Below, piece after piece: positions 26,478 through 33,382 of a stretch of 33,382 nt of DNA (positions are counted from its first letter, which is position 1; every line of letters starts with the position of its first letter). Below the pieces are notes generated by a model, which worked only from the letters and a program-made list of their open reading frames with translations, ran no database searches and was not told where the DNA came from. This stretch comes from an uncultured Bacteroidales bacterium. Lineage in GTDB: Bacteria > Bacteroidota > Bacteroidia > Bacteroidales > Paludibacteraceae. The DNA lies in contig CACXYM010000019.1 in assembly GCA_902771935.1 (NCBI GenBank), positions 1 through 33,382 of the forward strand. The letters are read 5' to 3'. Both the position numbers and the translations under genes were made by a program.

Positions 26478-27673
26478 TGGATCTCTTTCAAAAATGCATA
26501 TCTGACCCCAACGCGGAGCGTCTACACATGGCTCGGGAACTGAATGTCTACCCGTATTTCCATGTGCTGGAGTCACGTCAGGCGCCGGTCGTTCAGATGG
26601 AAGGGCATCGCGTCATCATGTTGGGTAGCAATAACTATCTCGGCTTCACCGAAGACCAGGAGGTTATTGCCGCCGGACATGCGGCTTTGGATAAGTATGG
26701 AACAGGTGTCAGCGGCAGCCGTTTCCTAAATGGTACGCTCGACTTGCACCTGCAACTGGAGAAAGAACTCGCTGCCTTCACAGGGTACGAGGACTGTATG
26801 ACCTGCTCAACAGGTTTCCAGACTAACTTAGCCATCATCTCTGCCATCTGCGGCAAAGATGACTATATCCTCAATGACCGCGAGAACCACGCTTCTATCT
26901 ACGACGCATGCCGACTCAGCTTTGCTAAAGTCATGCGATATCGCCACTCCAACATGGAGGACCTCGAGCGTATTCTGCAATCTATCCCGCGTACTGCCGG
27001 AAAACTCATCGTCACAGACGGTGTCTTTTCCATGCGTGGTGATATTTGCAAACTGCCCGAGATAGTAGCACTCGCACAAAAATACGGAGCACGCGTCATG
27101 GTGGACGATGCACACGGCTTCGGTGTCCTTGGCCCTGGCGGTCGCGGTACAGCGGCGCATTTCGGCCTAACCGACAAAGTGGATATCACCATGCTCACTT
27201 TCTCCAAGTCTCTCGCCAGCATAGGCGGTTGTATGCTGACCTCACACAAGGTAGCGGACTGGTTACGCCATGTTTCTCGTCCGTTTATCTTCTCGGCCAG
27301 TATGACACCTTCCAGCGCTGCTACGGCACTCGCTGCTTTGCACCGCCTTATCGAAGACCCGGAACGTCCAACACGACTCATGAATATAGCCAAGTACTTC
27401 CAACAAGGTCTGCTCAACGCTGGTATTCGTATCATCGAAGCACCTACACCTATTGTGCCCATCTTCACCTACGAAACGATGGATACTCTTTGGTATGGCA
27501 AAAAGATGTTCGAAGAGGGCGTGTATGTCAATCCCGTTATTACGCCGGCCTGCGTAGAGGGAGAGTGCTTGCTTCGTACTACCCTGATGGCTACCCATAC
27601 CGAACCGATTATCGACGAGGCTGTGGGTATCATCGCCCGCGTACTGCGTGAAAAACCCGACCACAAAGGTTAA
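26477..27673 (+). CDS. spt: Serine palmitoyltransferase (PLP-dependent)
   Basis: The 398-residue enzyme belongs to the alpha-oxoamine synthases and is predicted to condense L-serine with a long-chain acyl-CoA to 3-ketosphinganine, the first step of sphingolipid synthesis. Features include LGSNNYLGFT, GTGVSGSRFLNGTLDLHLQL (the HxxLE-like region), VDDAHGFGVLGPGGRGTAAH with the PLP aspartate and histidine, and TFSKSLASIGG with the PLP lysine K244. The order FNGT-LDLH-x-QLEKELA, the RPFIFSAS segment and the end LRTTLMATHT closely resemble Bacteroidetes SPT as I remember it, more than Kbl or BioF. No acyl-carrier or membrane segment is present. A reductase follows 4 nt later, strengthening the sphingolipid reading. 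Glycine C-acetyltransferase is the main alternative. Confidence 0.85.
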   Translation: MDLFQKCISDPNAERLHMARELNVYPYFHVLESRQAPVVQMEGHRVIMLGSNNYLGFTEDQEVIAAGHAALDKYGTGVSGSRFLNGTLDLHLQLEKELAAFTGYEDCMTCSTGFQTNLAIISAICGKDDYILNDRENHASIYDACRLSFAKVMRYRHSNMEDLERILQSIPRTAGKLIVTDGVFSMRGDICKLPEIVALAQKYGARVMVDDAHGFGVLGPGGRGTAAHFGLTDKVDITMLTFSKSLASIGGCMLTSHKVADWLRHVSRPFIFSASMTPSSAATALAALHRLIEDPERPTRLMNIAKYFQQGLLNAGIRIIEAPTPIVPIFTYETMDTLWYGKKMFEEGVYVNPVITPACVEGECLLRTTLMATHTEPIIDEAVGIIARVLREKPDHKG

Positions 27674-27677
27674 GATA

Positions 27678-28460
27678 ATGCGAACATTGCTCATTACCGG
27701 AGGTTCGTCCGGAATAGGCTTGGCGACCGTGCAACTCTTTGCCGGCCGAGGATGGAATGTGATTGAGCTGAGTCGGCATGGACTCAGCCAATCCAATGTC
27801 CATCACATTGACTGTGACGTCACCGACGAAGATAACGTCCGCTTGGCGGTGCGCAAAGCACTCGAACTGACGGATCACATCGATGTTGTTATAGCTAATG
27901 CCGGATATGGTATCTCCGGAACAGTGGAGTTTACTTCTACGGAAGATGTACGCCGTCAGTTCGATGTCAATTTCTTCGGTGCATTGCATCTGGCGCAAGC
28001 TATCCTGCCGCAACTTCGCAAGCAGAAAAGCGGCATGATTATCTTTACCAGCAGCGTAGCCGCCATACTCAGCGTACCATATCAGGCTTTCTACTCGGCC
28101 ACCAAAGCGGCAATCAACGCTATGGCACTGGCCTTGCAGAACGAGGTGCGCGATTTCGGCATCCATGTCTCAGTGCTGATGCCGGGAGATGTGGCAACAG
28201 GCTTCACCGCCGCACGCACCAAGGATGAAACGGGTGAAGACATCTATCCGCTTGCTCACAAAGCTGTGGCAACCATGGAGCAGGATGAGCAAAACGGCAT
28301 GTCGCCCGAGCAGATGGCTCGTGATTACTGGTGCATTGCCAATAAGCGCAACCCCGCACCACAATACGTAGGCGGAGTTTCGTATAAGACGCTATGTTTC
28401 CTTGACCGGATCCTGCCCAAACGACTGGTTAACTGGATTGAATGGAAAGTATACTCATAA
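27678..28460 (+). CDS. Short-chain dehydrogenase/reductase, candidate 3-ketosphinganine reductase
   Basis: With the start at MRTLLITGGSSGIG the protein has 260 residues; a start 10 codons upstream would overlap spt. It is a classical SDR: cofactor loop TGGSSGIG near the N-terminus, NAGYG after the fourth strand, catalytic S126 in FTSSVA, and Y139-x3-K143 in YSATK. The C-terminal extension after the Rossmann core (RDYWCIANKRNPAPQYVGG onward, ending WIEWKVYS) is hydrophobic and basic, in keeping with a lipid substrate. Classical SDRs are hard to assign by sequence. Its place 4 nt behind serine palmitoyltransferase suggests reduction of 3-ketosphinganine to sphinganine with NADPH. It overlaps the next gene by 19 nt. 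Confidence 0.75.
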   Translation: MRTLLITGGSSGIGLATVQLFAGRGWNVIELSRHGLSQSNVHHIDCDVTDEDNVRLAVRKALELTDHIDVVIANAGYGISGTVEFTSTEDVRRQFDVNFFGALHLAQAILPQLRKQKSGMIIFTSSVAAILSVPYQAFYSATKAAINAMALALQNEVRDFGIHVSVLMPGDVATGFTAARTKDETGEDIYPLAHKAVATMEQDEQNGMSPEQMARDYWCIANKRNPAPQYVGGVSYKTLCFLDRILPKRLVNWIEWKVYS

Positions 28461-29338
28461 TATCACCTTCAGGAACAATCAACCCTGACTATATCGAAGG
28501 CGCTGCAAAGCGTCTTCGCTCGTGGGGGTATAAAGTGAATGTCTCACCACATGCGCGCGGAGAATACGGACGCTTCAGTGGAACAGACGAAGAGCGTCTG
28601 GCGGACTTACAGGCTGCCCTGCAAGACCCGTCTGTGGATGCCATCCTCTGTGCACGAGGTGGTTACGGCCTCCAGCGTATTCTCGACAAAGTTGACCTTT
28701 CATCGTTAAACGCAACGTTAATCGGCTTCTCCGATATCACCGCCCTGCACCAATTGTATGCCCTTTCATCGTTAAACGTTAATCGTTCAACGTTACACGG
28801 CCTCATGTGCAAGCACATCGCCACCTTGCCCGAAGACAGCCGTGCACTACAGCTCTTCCGTCGCGCGCTCGCGGGCGAACCTATTACATATAAACTCCCT
28901 GCCCATCCGCTAAATCGTTGCGGAGAAGCGCAAGGCACACTGGTCGGAGGTAACCTCAGTGTCCTATATGGCCTGCAAGGAACACCGTACGACCTTAATC
29001 ATGTCATTGACGTACATCCTGAAGGAGTAATACTCTTCATTGAAGATATCGGGGAACGCCATTATCATATAGACCGTATGATGAACAATCTCCGCATGTC
29101 AGGCGTCCTTGCCCGCATCAAAGGTCTTATCGTCGGTCAGTTCACCGATTGTGAAGACGACCCGCTGATGGGTTGCACTATTAGTCAGACCATCGCGCAA
29201 GCCGCCGAATCCTATACATTCCCTATGCTCTTCGATTTCCCCGCAGGGCATGTCGAAGACAACTGCCCATTGTGGCTCAATACAACACATCAAATGTCTA
29301 TTACTGAGAAGTTTAGCACACTTACATCCAATGAATAA
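28442..29338 (+). CDS. LD-carboxypeptidase, peptidase family S66
   Basis: The 298-residue protein starts MESILIISPSGTINPDYIEG. It has the family features LCARGGYGLQRIL, nucleophile S97 in IGFSDITALH, E201 in LFIEDIGERHYHIDRM and H270 in FPAGHVEDNCPL, making the Ser-Glu-His triad of LdcA/MccF-type enzymes. LdcA removes the terminal D-Ala from muropeptide tetrapeptides during cell-wall recycling; MccF-like members cleave microcin. With no signal peptide, a cytosolic recycling role is more likely. Two short stretches, SSLNATL and SSLNVNRSTL, are encoded by heptamer repeats and lie right before conserved strands. It overlaps the reductase by 19 nt and the next gene by 8 nt. Confidence 0.88.
   Translation: MESILIISPSGTINPDYIEGAAKRLRSWGYKVNVSPHARGEYGRFSGTDEERLADLQAALQDPSVDAILCARGGYGLQRILDKVDLSSLNATLIGFSDITALHQLYALSSLNVNRSTLHGLMCKHIATLPEDSRALQLFRRALAGEPITYKLPAHPLNRCGEAQGTLVGGNLSVLYGLQGTPYDLNHVIDVHPEGVILFIEDIGERHYHIDRMMNNLRMSGVLARIKGLIVGQFTDCEDDPLMGCTISQTIAQAAESYTFPMLFDFPAGHVEDNCPLWLNTTHQMSITEKFSTLTSNE
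28703..28724. repeat. TTAAACG-type heptamers within the LD-carboxypeptidase gene, copy 1
   Basis: TTAAACG (28706-28712) and TTAATCG (28718-28724), separated by CAACG, lie inside the S66 peptidase gene. They encode SLNATLIG directly before the nucleophile strand IGFSD. The segment CCTTTCATCGTTAAACG (28696-28712) recurs exactly at 28762-28778. Confidence 0.6.
28772..28799. repeat. Four tandem TTAAACG heptamers within the LD-carboxypeptidase gene
   Basis: Four contiguous 7-nt units read TTAAACG, TTAATCG, TTCAACG and TTACACG. They are in coding sequence and give SLNVNRSTLHG, immediately before the conserved HGLM segment. The array is 28 nt, not a multiple of three, so each unit is read in a different frame from the next. 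Confidence 0.75.
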
Positions 29339-31094
29339 GAAAGAAAAAATAATCTTCTCCTGCCTCCTGATTTTTCTGCTGCTACCCAATATCATAGGGA
29401 CCTTTATTGCGACCGACTTACTTACGATGGGGCAGCGCTTTTTATATTTCATCACATCCGTTTGTATCTATGCGTTCGGCCTTTGTATTTTCAAGCGCCG
29501 CACCTTCTTTTATATCTTTTCAGCATGGTTTTTGCTCAGCGCTATTGAGATAGTGCATCTCATTATCAATCAGGCAACTACGTCCATGCTCTTTATCTTC
29601 ACTTGTATCAAATCGGAGAAAGGTGAGTTCTTTGAACTCCTATCCACGTATTGGCCTGTGGTCATACTCTTCTTTGCGCTTTGGGGAGTCTATTATTACC
29701 TCAACCACCGCTTTATTCAAAACGAGTATATTGCACCGCGCGTATGGCGTATGCCGATTATGGCGACTATCATTGCCTTCTTCGTTATCGCCATAATCAT
29801 GTTGGGTTTGAGGCCTAAGTTCCGCAATATCTTCAACTTCCGGGAGCGAGACGAACGCACAGCCGCATGGGTAGGTTGTGAAAAAGCCTGTCCGGTCAAT
29901 ATGGTACTCGGTTTCTACCACATCACATCCCTTGCCCTTGAAATCAAGCACAGCGAAGAAGCTCTTGCCGACTTCCGCTTCGGAGTAAAACCGCTAAACG
30001 CTAAACGAGCAACGCTAAACGAGCAAGACAATCTAGTTGTCTTGCTTATCGGAGAGACTTCCCGCTACGACCACTGGCAAATTAACGGCTACGAACGTTC
30101 CACCTCACCTTGTCTCATGGCGCGAGGAGACCAGATTATCTCTTTTGATTCCGTTTTCACTATCGGCAATCTCACTACTGTCTGCGTACCGTATATGCTC
30201 TCGCGAGCCACGCCCGAAATGCCGCGACTTTATTATCACGAGCCATCTGTTGTCGACGCCTTCCACGAAGCAGGTTATCACACGGCGTGGATTGCCGACC
30301 AGTCTTTTAATAACGAGTTCCTCATGCGTATCGCCAATAGTTGCGATTATGCCAAATACGTCACCGACAACGGCCGCGGCGACTTCATCGACTCCGTCCT
30401 CCTCGCCCCATTACACCAAGTCCTCACAACGCTAAACGCTAAACGCTCAACGAATGAGGGCAACATGATTGTGTTGCACTCATTAGGTTGCCACTTCAAA
30501 TACTCCGAGCGTTATCCCGATTCTTTCCAGTTTTACACGCCCGACATGAAAGGTATCAACGTCCGGGAGATGTTTCGTCGTATGGACGAAGAAGCTGAAG
30601 GTTTTGCACGACTCAAGCCGGAGAACATGGCGATATACAAGAACCTCAAGACTATTCTTGTCAACTCGTACGATAACGCCATTTGCTATACCGATCACTT
30701 CATTGACCAAGTCATTCGCGAACTTGAGGCAACCGACAGGCCTGCTGTACTGGTCTATGTGGGCGACCACGGAGAGAACTTGCTCGATGACGACCGCAAC
30801 ATGTTCCTTCACGGCACTTTCGGCGGCAGTAAGTACGAGTACCATGTGCCGTTGTTCGTCTGGGCTTCGCCTGAATACCGAAAACTCCATTCTCGCCAAT
30901 GGAACACCATGCGAGCGAATACTTCTAAGTGTATCTCTACCATGACGCTTTTCCACTCGCTACTTGACTTAGGAGACCTGCAATATCCTAATATCGACTC
31001 CACACTCCTTTTCACGCAGCCAACTCTTCTCTCACAGCCCATTATCTACGGCTTCGATGCCAACATGGTCCGCATCCCCCTACCAATCAAATAA
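29331..31094 (+). CDS. Membrane phosphoethanolamine transferase-like protein (sulfatase family)
   Basis: With the start MNKKEKIIFSCLLIFLLLPN the protein is 587 residues; a longer frame from 29250 would lie largely inside the preceding gene. Five membrane segments (about residues 8-28, 36-52, 60-80, 107-125, 143-160) are followed by a periplasmic sulfatase-fold domain. T243 in LIGETSRYDHWQINGYERST is the expected phospho-accepting nucleophile. D479-H480 in VYVGDHGENL and the FLHGTFGGS segment are metal and phosphate ligands. This is the EptA/MCR architecture, which moves phosphoethanolamine from phosphatidylethanolamine to lipid A or other acceptors. In this sphingolipid-gene setting a ceramide acceptor is an inference. 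Two heptamer-repeat insertions encode LNAKRATLNEQ and LTTLNAKRSTNE. It overlaps the previous gene by 8 nt. Confidence 0.85.
   Translation: MNKKEKIIFSCLLIFLLLPNIIGTFIATDLLTMGQRFLYFITSVCIYAFGLCIFKRRTFFYIFSAWFLLSAIEIVHLIINQATTSMLFIFTCIKSEKGEFFELLSTYWPVVILFFALWGVYYYLNHRFIQNEYIAPRVWRMPIMATIIAFFVIAIIMLGLRPKFRNIFNFRERDERTAAWVGCEKACPVNMVLGFYHITSLALEIKHSEEALADFRFGVKPLNAKRATLNEQDNLVVLLIGETSRYDHWQINGYERSTSPCLMARGDQIISFDSVFTIGNLTTVCVPYMLSRATPEMPRLYYHEPSVVDAFHEAGYHTAWIADQSFNNEFLMRIANSCDYAKYVTDNGRGDFIDSVLLAPLHQVLTTLNAKRSTNEGNMIVLHSLGCHFKYSERYPDSFQFYTPDMKGINVREMFRRMDEEAEGFARLKPENMAIYKNLKTILVNSYDNAICYTDHFIDQVIRELEATDRPAVLVYVGDHGENLLDDDRNMFLHGTFGGSKYEYHVPLFVWASPEYRKLHSRQWNTMRANTSKCISTMTLFHSLLDLGDLQYPNIDSTLLFTQPTLLSQPIIYGFDANMVRIPLPIK
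29994..30028. repeat. Five CTAAACG/AGCAACG heptamers in the transferase gene
   Basis: Five contiguous 7-nt units read CTAAACG, CTAAACG, AGCAACG, CTAAACG, AGCAAGA. They encode LNAKRATLNEQ in the linker between the membrane domain and the catalytic domain, just before the first catalytic strand VVLLIGET. The open frame is kept across the insertion. Confidence 0.8.
30425..30452. repeat. Four CTAAACG heptamers in the transferase gene
   Basis: Units CACAACG, CTAAACG, CTAAACG, CTCAACG run without gaps and encode TTLNAKRSTNE, right before the conserved strand MIVLHSLGCH. They share two identical units with the array about 430 nt upstream in the same gene. Confidence 0.8.
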
Positions 31095-31102
31095 TTTTCG
31101 CT

Positions 31103-32893
31103 ATGAAGAAACACATCTCCACGCTATTAGCCTTATTCATTATTCTTCTCCCGATTACGGCAGAGGAGGCAGTTTATAATGATCTTCGCTATACGATTGA
31201 CCCGATTCTGAGAACGGCCGAAGTGGCGGACAATTCCACAGTCGGATGGGACGTCAAGTCGGACGTCAAATTACATATCCCCGCACAAATTACAGTCGGA
31301 CAACGAACGTTCACCGTCACAGGCATCTCGGAAAAAGCTTTTAAAGGATGTAAATATCTTGCTGAAATTGTTCTGCCGCCAACCCTTGAGTACCTTAGCC
31401 GAAGTGCCTTTGAAGGAACTGGAATCTGGTTTAATAAGGAGAATTGGAACGAAGGCGCTTTATTCATTGATAGTTGTCTTATCGCAACGGACAAGACCAT
31501 TGCACCAAAATATATGGTGCCCACTTCTACGCGTCTGATCGCAGCGGGCGCTTTCCAAGGGAACAAGACCCTCATACGCGTCGAGTTGCCAGCCTCTATT
31601 AAACGCATTGACAATGACGTGTTCCGTGATTGCAAGAACCTCACCAAAGTCGTCATTCCCACCTCTGTTCAGTGGATTGGGCAAGACGCCTTTCTTAATT
31701 CCGGTATTTGGCTGAACGAGAAAAAATGGCGCAAAGGTGCCCTATATATCGATGGATGTCTTATTGCCGTTAATGCCGATGCACCGGAGAAGTTTGTCTT
31801 TAAGGACAAAACGCCCACACGTCTTATCGCTGCCGGTGCTTTTCGTAATGCCAAGAAAGTCAGAACCCTGTCTATTCCGGAGGGTGTAACGATTATTCCG
31901 GTAGCATGCTTCTACCAATGTCATGAATTGAGCGACGTACAACTACCCTCTTCCATTAAATGCGTAGAACGCCTCGCCTTTGCTAATTGCGAAAAACTCA
32001 AATCCGCCACACTGCCTAACGGTTTGGAATATCTGGGCGCAGCAGCTTTCTCCCAGTGCAGAAATCTAAAGAGCCAGCATCTATCCGATAATCTCATCGG
32101 CATACCTACAGCATGTTTCTACCTCTGTTCGTCGCTTGGGTCCATCACCCTGCCAAAGCGTTTGGAGATTATTGCTGATGGCGCTTTTGCTGCATGCACC
32201 AACTTGGAAGAGCCCGTTCTACCGCCAACCTTGCAACACATTGGCGAAAAAGCATTCGTCTCCTGTAGTCGTTTCCGCGAAATAAGCATACCGGCCAGTG
32301 TTATTACTATTAAGAAAGGCGCCTTTATGGACTGCACACACCTCACACGGGTCAACTTACCGGAAACACTCTATGCCATTGACGACGAGACCTTTATGAA
32401 CTGCATCTCACTGGAACGCATAGTACTACCAAAGGCACTCTTCCGCATCGGCAAAAAGGCCTTTAATAACTGCCAGGAACTCTTCACTTTACATCTCACA
32501 GATAATATCCATCTCATTGAATCAGAAGCATTTATGGGATGCAAGAAACTGTATGAAATCGCGCTTCCTCCGCAACTCAGAGTGCTTTCTGATGGTACAT
32601 TTGCCTCATGCAGCAATCTCTATAAACTGACTTTCAACGACCAACTCAAGATGATTGGTGATGGAGCATGTTATCAATGTCGCCAACTTCGAGAGCTTAT
32701 ATTGCCTGACAGCGTCTCTATCATCGGTGAGGATGCTTTCACTGAATGCAGTAATCTGCGTCAAGTACACTTCCCCGCTAATCTCGAGACTATCGGAACC
32801 AATGCCTTCCGCGATTGTTCCAGCCTCAAACAACCTGCACTTCCGGCAGAAACAACCATCGGAAAAAACGCTTTCAAAGGCTGCAAGAAATAG
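31103..32893 (+). CDS. BspA-like leucine-rich-repeat surface protein
   Basis: The 596-residue protein begins with a signal peptide (MKKHISTLLALFIILLPITA). It then carries about 21 LRR_5/BspA-type units of 23 residues, each with an AF-x-x-C core such as DAFTECSNL, NAFRDCSSL and KAFVSCSRF. Two N-terminal stretches, GIWFNKENWNEGALFIDSCL and GIWLNEKKWRKGALYIDGCL, interrupt the array in the way BspA proteins do. BspA-type proteins of oral Bacteroidetes bind host matrix proteins or other bacteria; the ligand here is unknown. The protein ends on a repeat (AFKGCKK) with no T9SS sorting domain, no lipobox and no anchor. It lies 8 nt after the transferase gene, so is probably in the same transcript. 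Confidence 0.9.
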   Translation: MKKHISTLLALFIILLPITAEEAVYNDLRYTIDPILRTAEVADNSTVGWDVKSDVKLHIPAQITVGQRTFTVTGISEKAFKGCKYLAEIVLPPTLEYLSRSAFEGTGIWFNKENWNEGALFIDSCLIATDKTIAPKYMVPTSTRLIAAGAFQGNKTLIRVELPASIKRIDNDVFRDCKNLTKVVIPTSVQWIGQDAFLNSGIWLNEKKWRKGALYIDGCLIAVNADAPEKFVFKDKTPTRLIAAGAFRNAKKVRTLSIPEGVTIIPVACFYQCHELSDVQLPSSIKCVERLAFANCEKLKSATLPNGLEYLGAAAFSQCRNLKSQHLSDNLIGIPTACFYLCSSLGSITLPKRLEIIADGAFAACTNLEEPVLPPTLQHIGEKAFVSCSRFREISIPASVITIKKGAFMDCTHLTRVNLPETLYAIDDETFMNCISLERIVLPKALFRIGKKAFNNCQELFTLHLTDNIHLIESEAFMGCKKLYEIALPPQLRVLSDGTFASCSNLYKLTFNDQLKMIGDGACYQCRQLRELILPDSVSIIGEDAFTECSNLRQVHFPANLETIGTNAFRDCSSLKQPALPAETTIGKNAFKGCKK

Positions 32894-32929
32894 CACTTTT
32901 TTTTGTATATGTCGGAAAAAGCAGTACCT

Positions 32930-32954
32930 CTCTGCACGCCAAATGCGTGCAGAG
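32930..32954. terminator. Perfect 10-bp hairpin after the LRR gene
   Basis: CTCTGCACGC and GCGTGCAGAG pair perfectly around the loop CAAAT, 37 nt after the LRR stop codon. No U-run follows on the plus strand, so it may protect the 3' end or terminate by another route rather than act as a classic terminator. A sequence resembling a promoter (TTTG, 19 nt, TACCTCTC; 32902-32932) overlaps its left arm, so other roles are possible. Confidence 0.45.
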
Positions 32955-33039
32955 GCGAAAAATATGTGCAAAACTGGAAAAGTATCTGCCGCTGTTGTAA
33001 GTGAGTAAATGAAAAGGATTATGTGAAGCATAGGCCTTT

Positions 33040-33123
33040 TTCCAAAAAAGTGAGCCAATAAATGGTTCACTTTTTCTTTTTATGGGTCTTTCCGTATCTT
33101 TCGGAAACGCAAAAACCTTTGCG
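33040..33123 (-). ncRNA. Candidate small RNA, about 80 nt
   Basis: A consensus promoter on the minus strand (33159-33128) would start transcription near 33123. From there the sequence holds a 6-bp hairpin (33108-33113 with 33118-33123, loop of 4), a second 6-bp hairpin (33089-33094 with 33102-33107, loop of 7) and a terminator stem with a U-run at 33075-33044. No open reading frame fits between promoter and terminator. It does not match a small RNA family that I can name. The whole 293-nt gap between the LRR gene and the next gene contains no coding region that I can support. Confidence 0.5.
33045..33081. terminator. Bidirectional intrinsic terminator
   Basis: AAAAAGTGAGCC (33045-33056) pairs with GGTTCACTTTTT (33064-33075), one wobble in 12 bp, around the loop AATAAAT. 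T-runs follow on both strands (TTTTTCTTTTT on plus, TTTTTT on minus). It can end transcripts from the LRR operon going right and the candidate small RNA going left. Confidence 0.8.
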
Positions 33124-33127
33124 GCTG

Positions 33128-33159
33128 CAAAGGTAATACTATTTTTCCACATGCACAAA
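33128..33159 (-). promoter_or_regulatory. Consensus promoter reading leftward
   Basis: On the minus strand TTTG (33159-33156), a 20-nt spacer and TACCTTTG (33135-33128) match the Bacteroidetes consensus fully. Its elements and spacer are the same as the promoter at 15837-15868. No gene starts downstream of it before the terminator at 33045-33081, which points to a small RNA. Confidence 0.7.
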
Positions 33160-33186
33160 TTATTGGCTCCATTAATTAGCGTCGAA

Positions 33187-33382
33187 ATGAAGCAGTTTGT
33201 ATTGTTATTTGCAGTGGTTTTGTTGGCATTTTGTTGCTGTCAACGAAATGGAAAAGAAGTGTGTGGTGTATCGGTCAAAGGTACGCCGTGGGAGTTAGCT
33301 GCTGCGATATCGGACAAGGGAGACGGTAGTTTTCATGTGGAGAGTGTCGATGTGTATGAGCAAAAGGCATATATCCGCGGTT
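33187..33382 (+). CDS. Probable lipoprotein of unknown function (partial, 3' end outside window)
   Basis: The first 65 residues begin MKQFVLLFAVVLLAFCCCQR, a hydrophobic signal ending in three cysteines, so lipid attachment is likely. The residue before the first cysteine is Phe, which is atypical for a lipobox, so cleavage may occur at the second or third cysteine. The visible mature part (GVSVKGTPWELAAAISDKGD) resembles short Bacteroidales lipoproteins that I cannot name. Base composition is less GC-rich than the upstream operon. It is separated from the LRR gene by the terminator, so it has its own transcript, perhaps from a weak promoter at 33118-33147. Confidence 0.7.
   Translation, partial: MKQFVLLFAVVLLAFCCCQRNGKEVCGVSVKGTPWELAAAISDKGDGSFHVESVDVYEQKAYIRG

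Noticed and set aside
26477-27673. Glycine C-acetyltransferase (kbl) or 8-amino-7-oxononanoate synthase (bioF) for the PLP enzyme
   Set aside because: No threonine dehydrogenase or biotin genes adjoin, and sequence segments resemble Bacteroidetes serine palmitoyltransferase; still the chief alternative.
28696-30452. Clustered short repeats as a CRISPR array
   Set aside because: Units are 7 nt, contiguous or nearly so, within coding sequence, with no 25-40 nt spacers and no cas genes.

Overview
The window is bacterial chromosome from the phylum Bacteroidota, most likely order Bacteroidales. Three things point there. The gene order rpsL-rpsG-fusA-rpsJ...rplO-secY-map-infA-rpmJ-rpsM, without tuf after fusA, is typical of the group. 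Three promoters match the Bacteroidetes consensus TTTG / TAnnTTTG. A giant surface protein carries a type IX secretion (T9SS) sorting tail, and there is a Bacteroidetes-type serine palmitoyltransferase. I cannot name a genus; an uncultured gut lineage is only a guess.

Region 1 (1-15212, all minus strand) is the fused str-S10-spc operon, read right to left from rpsL to a partial rpsM cut by the window edge. Genes are packed with 1-60 nt gaps, except for three wider gaps holding inverted repeats or short tandem repeats (rpsG/rpsL, fusA/rpsJ, rpsJ/rplC). The major anomaly is rplD (ribosomal protein L4). Its reading frame stops early, while the expected C-terminal end lies in another frame just downstream, as if about 100 nt had been removed.

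Region 2 (15213-15904) is a divergent control region of about 690 nt. It holds a consensus promoter and a hairpin-rich leader for the ribosomal operon, a 20-unit hexanucleotide microsatellite, five tandem 11-mers, and a second consensus promoter firing rightward.

Region 3 (15905-25500, plus strand) is a two-gene unit: a predicted outer-membrane beta-barrel protein and a 2878-residue exported protein. The latter has about 47 tandem cysteine-containing repeats and a T9SS sorting domain. The repeats follow a three-unit superperiod in which cysteines are lost and kept in complementary positions.

Region 4 (25536-32893, plus strand) is a tightly packed series: malate dehydrogenase, serine palmitoyltransferase, a short-chain reductase (candidate 3-ketosphinganine reductase), an S66 LD-carboxypeptidase, a membrane phosphoethanolamine-transferase-like enzyme, and a BspA-like leucine-rich-repeat protein. 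The first two steps of sphingolipid synthesis sit beside a possible head-group transferase and a murein-recycling enzyme, so the cluster looks like an envelope-building operon. Heptanucleotide repeats are inserted inside two of these genes.

Region 5 (32894-33382) has a strong hairpin, a candidate small RNA on the minus strand (promoter, two hairpins, terminator), and the start of a probable lipoprotein gene. I saw no rRNA, tRNA, CRISPR array or insertion sequence.
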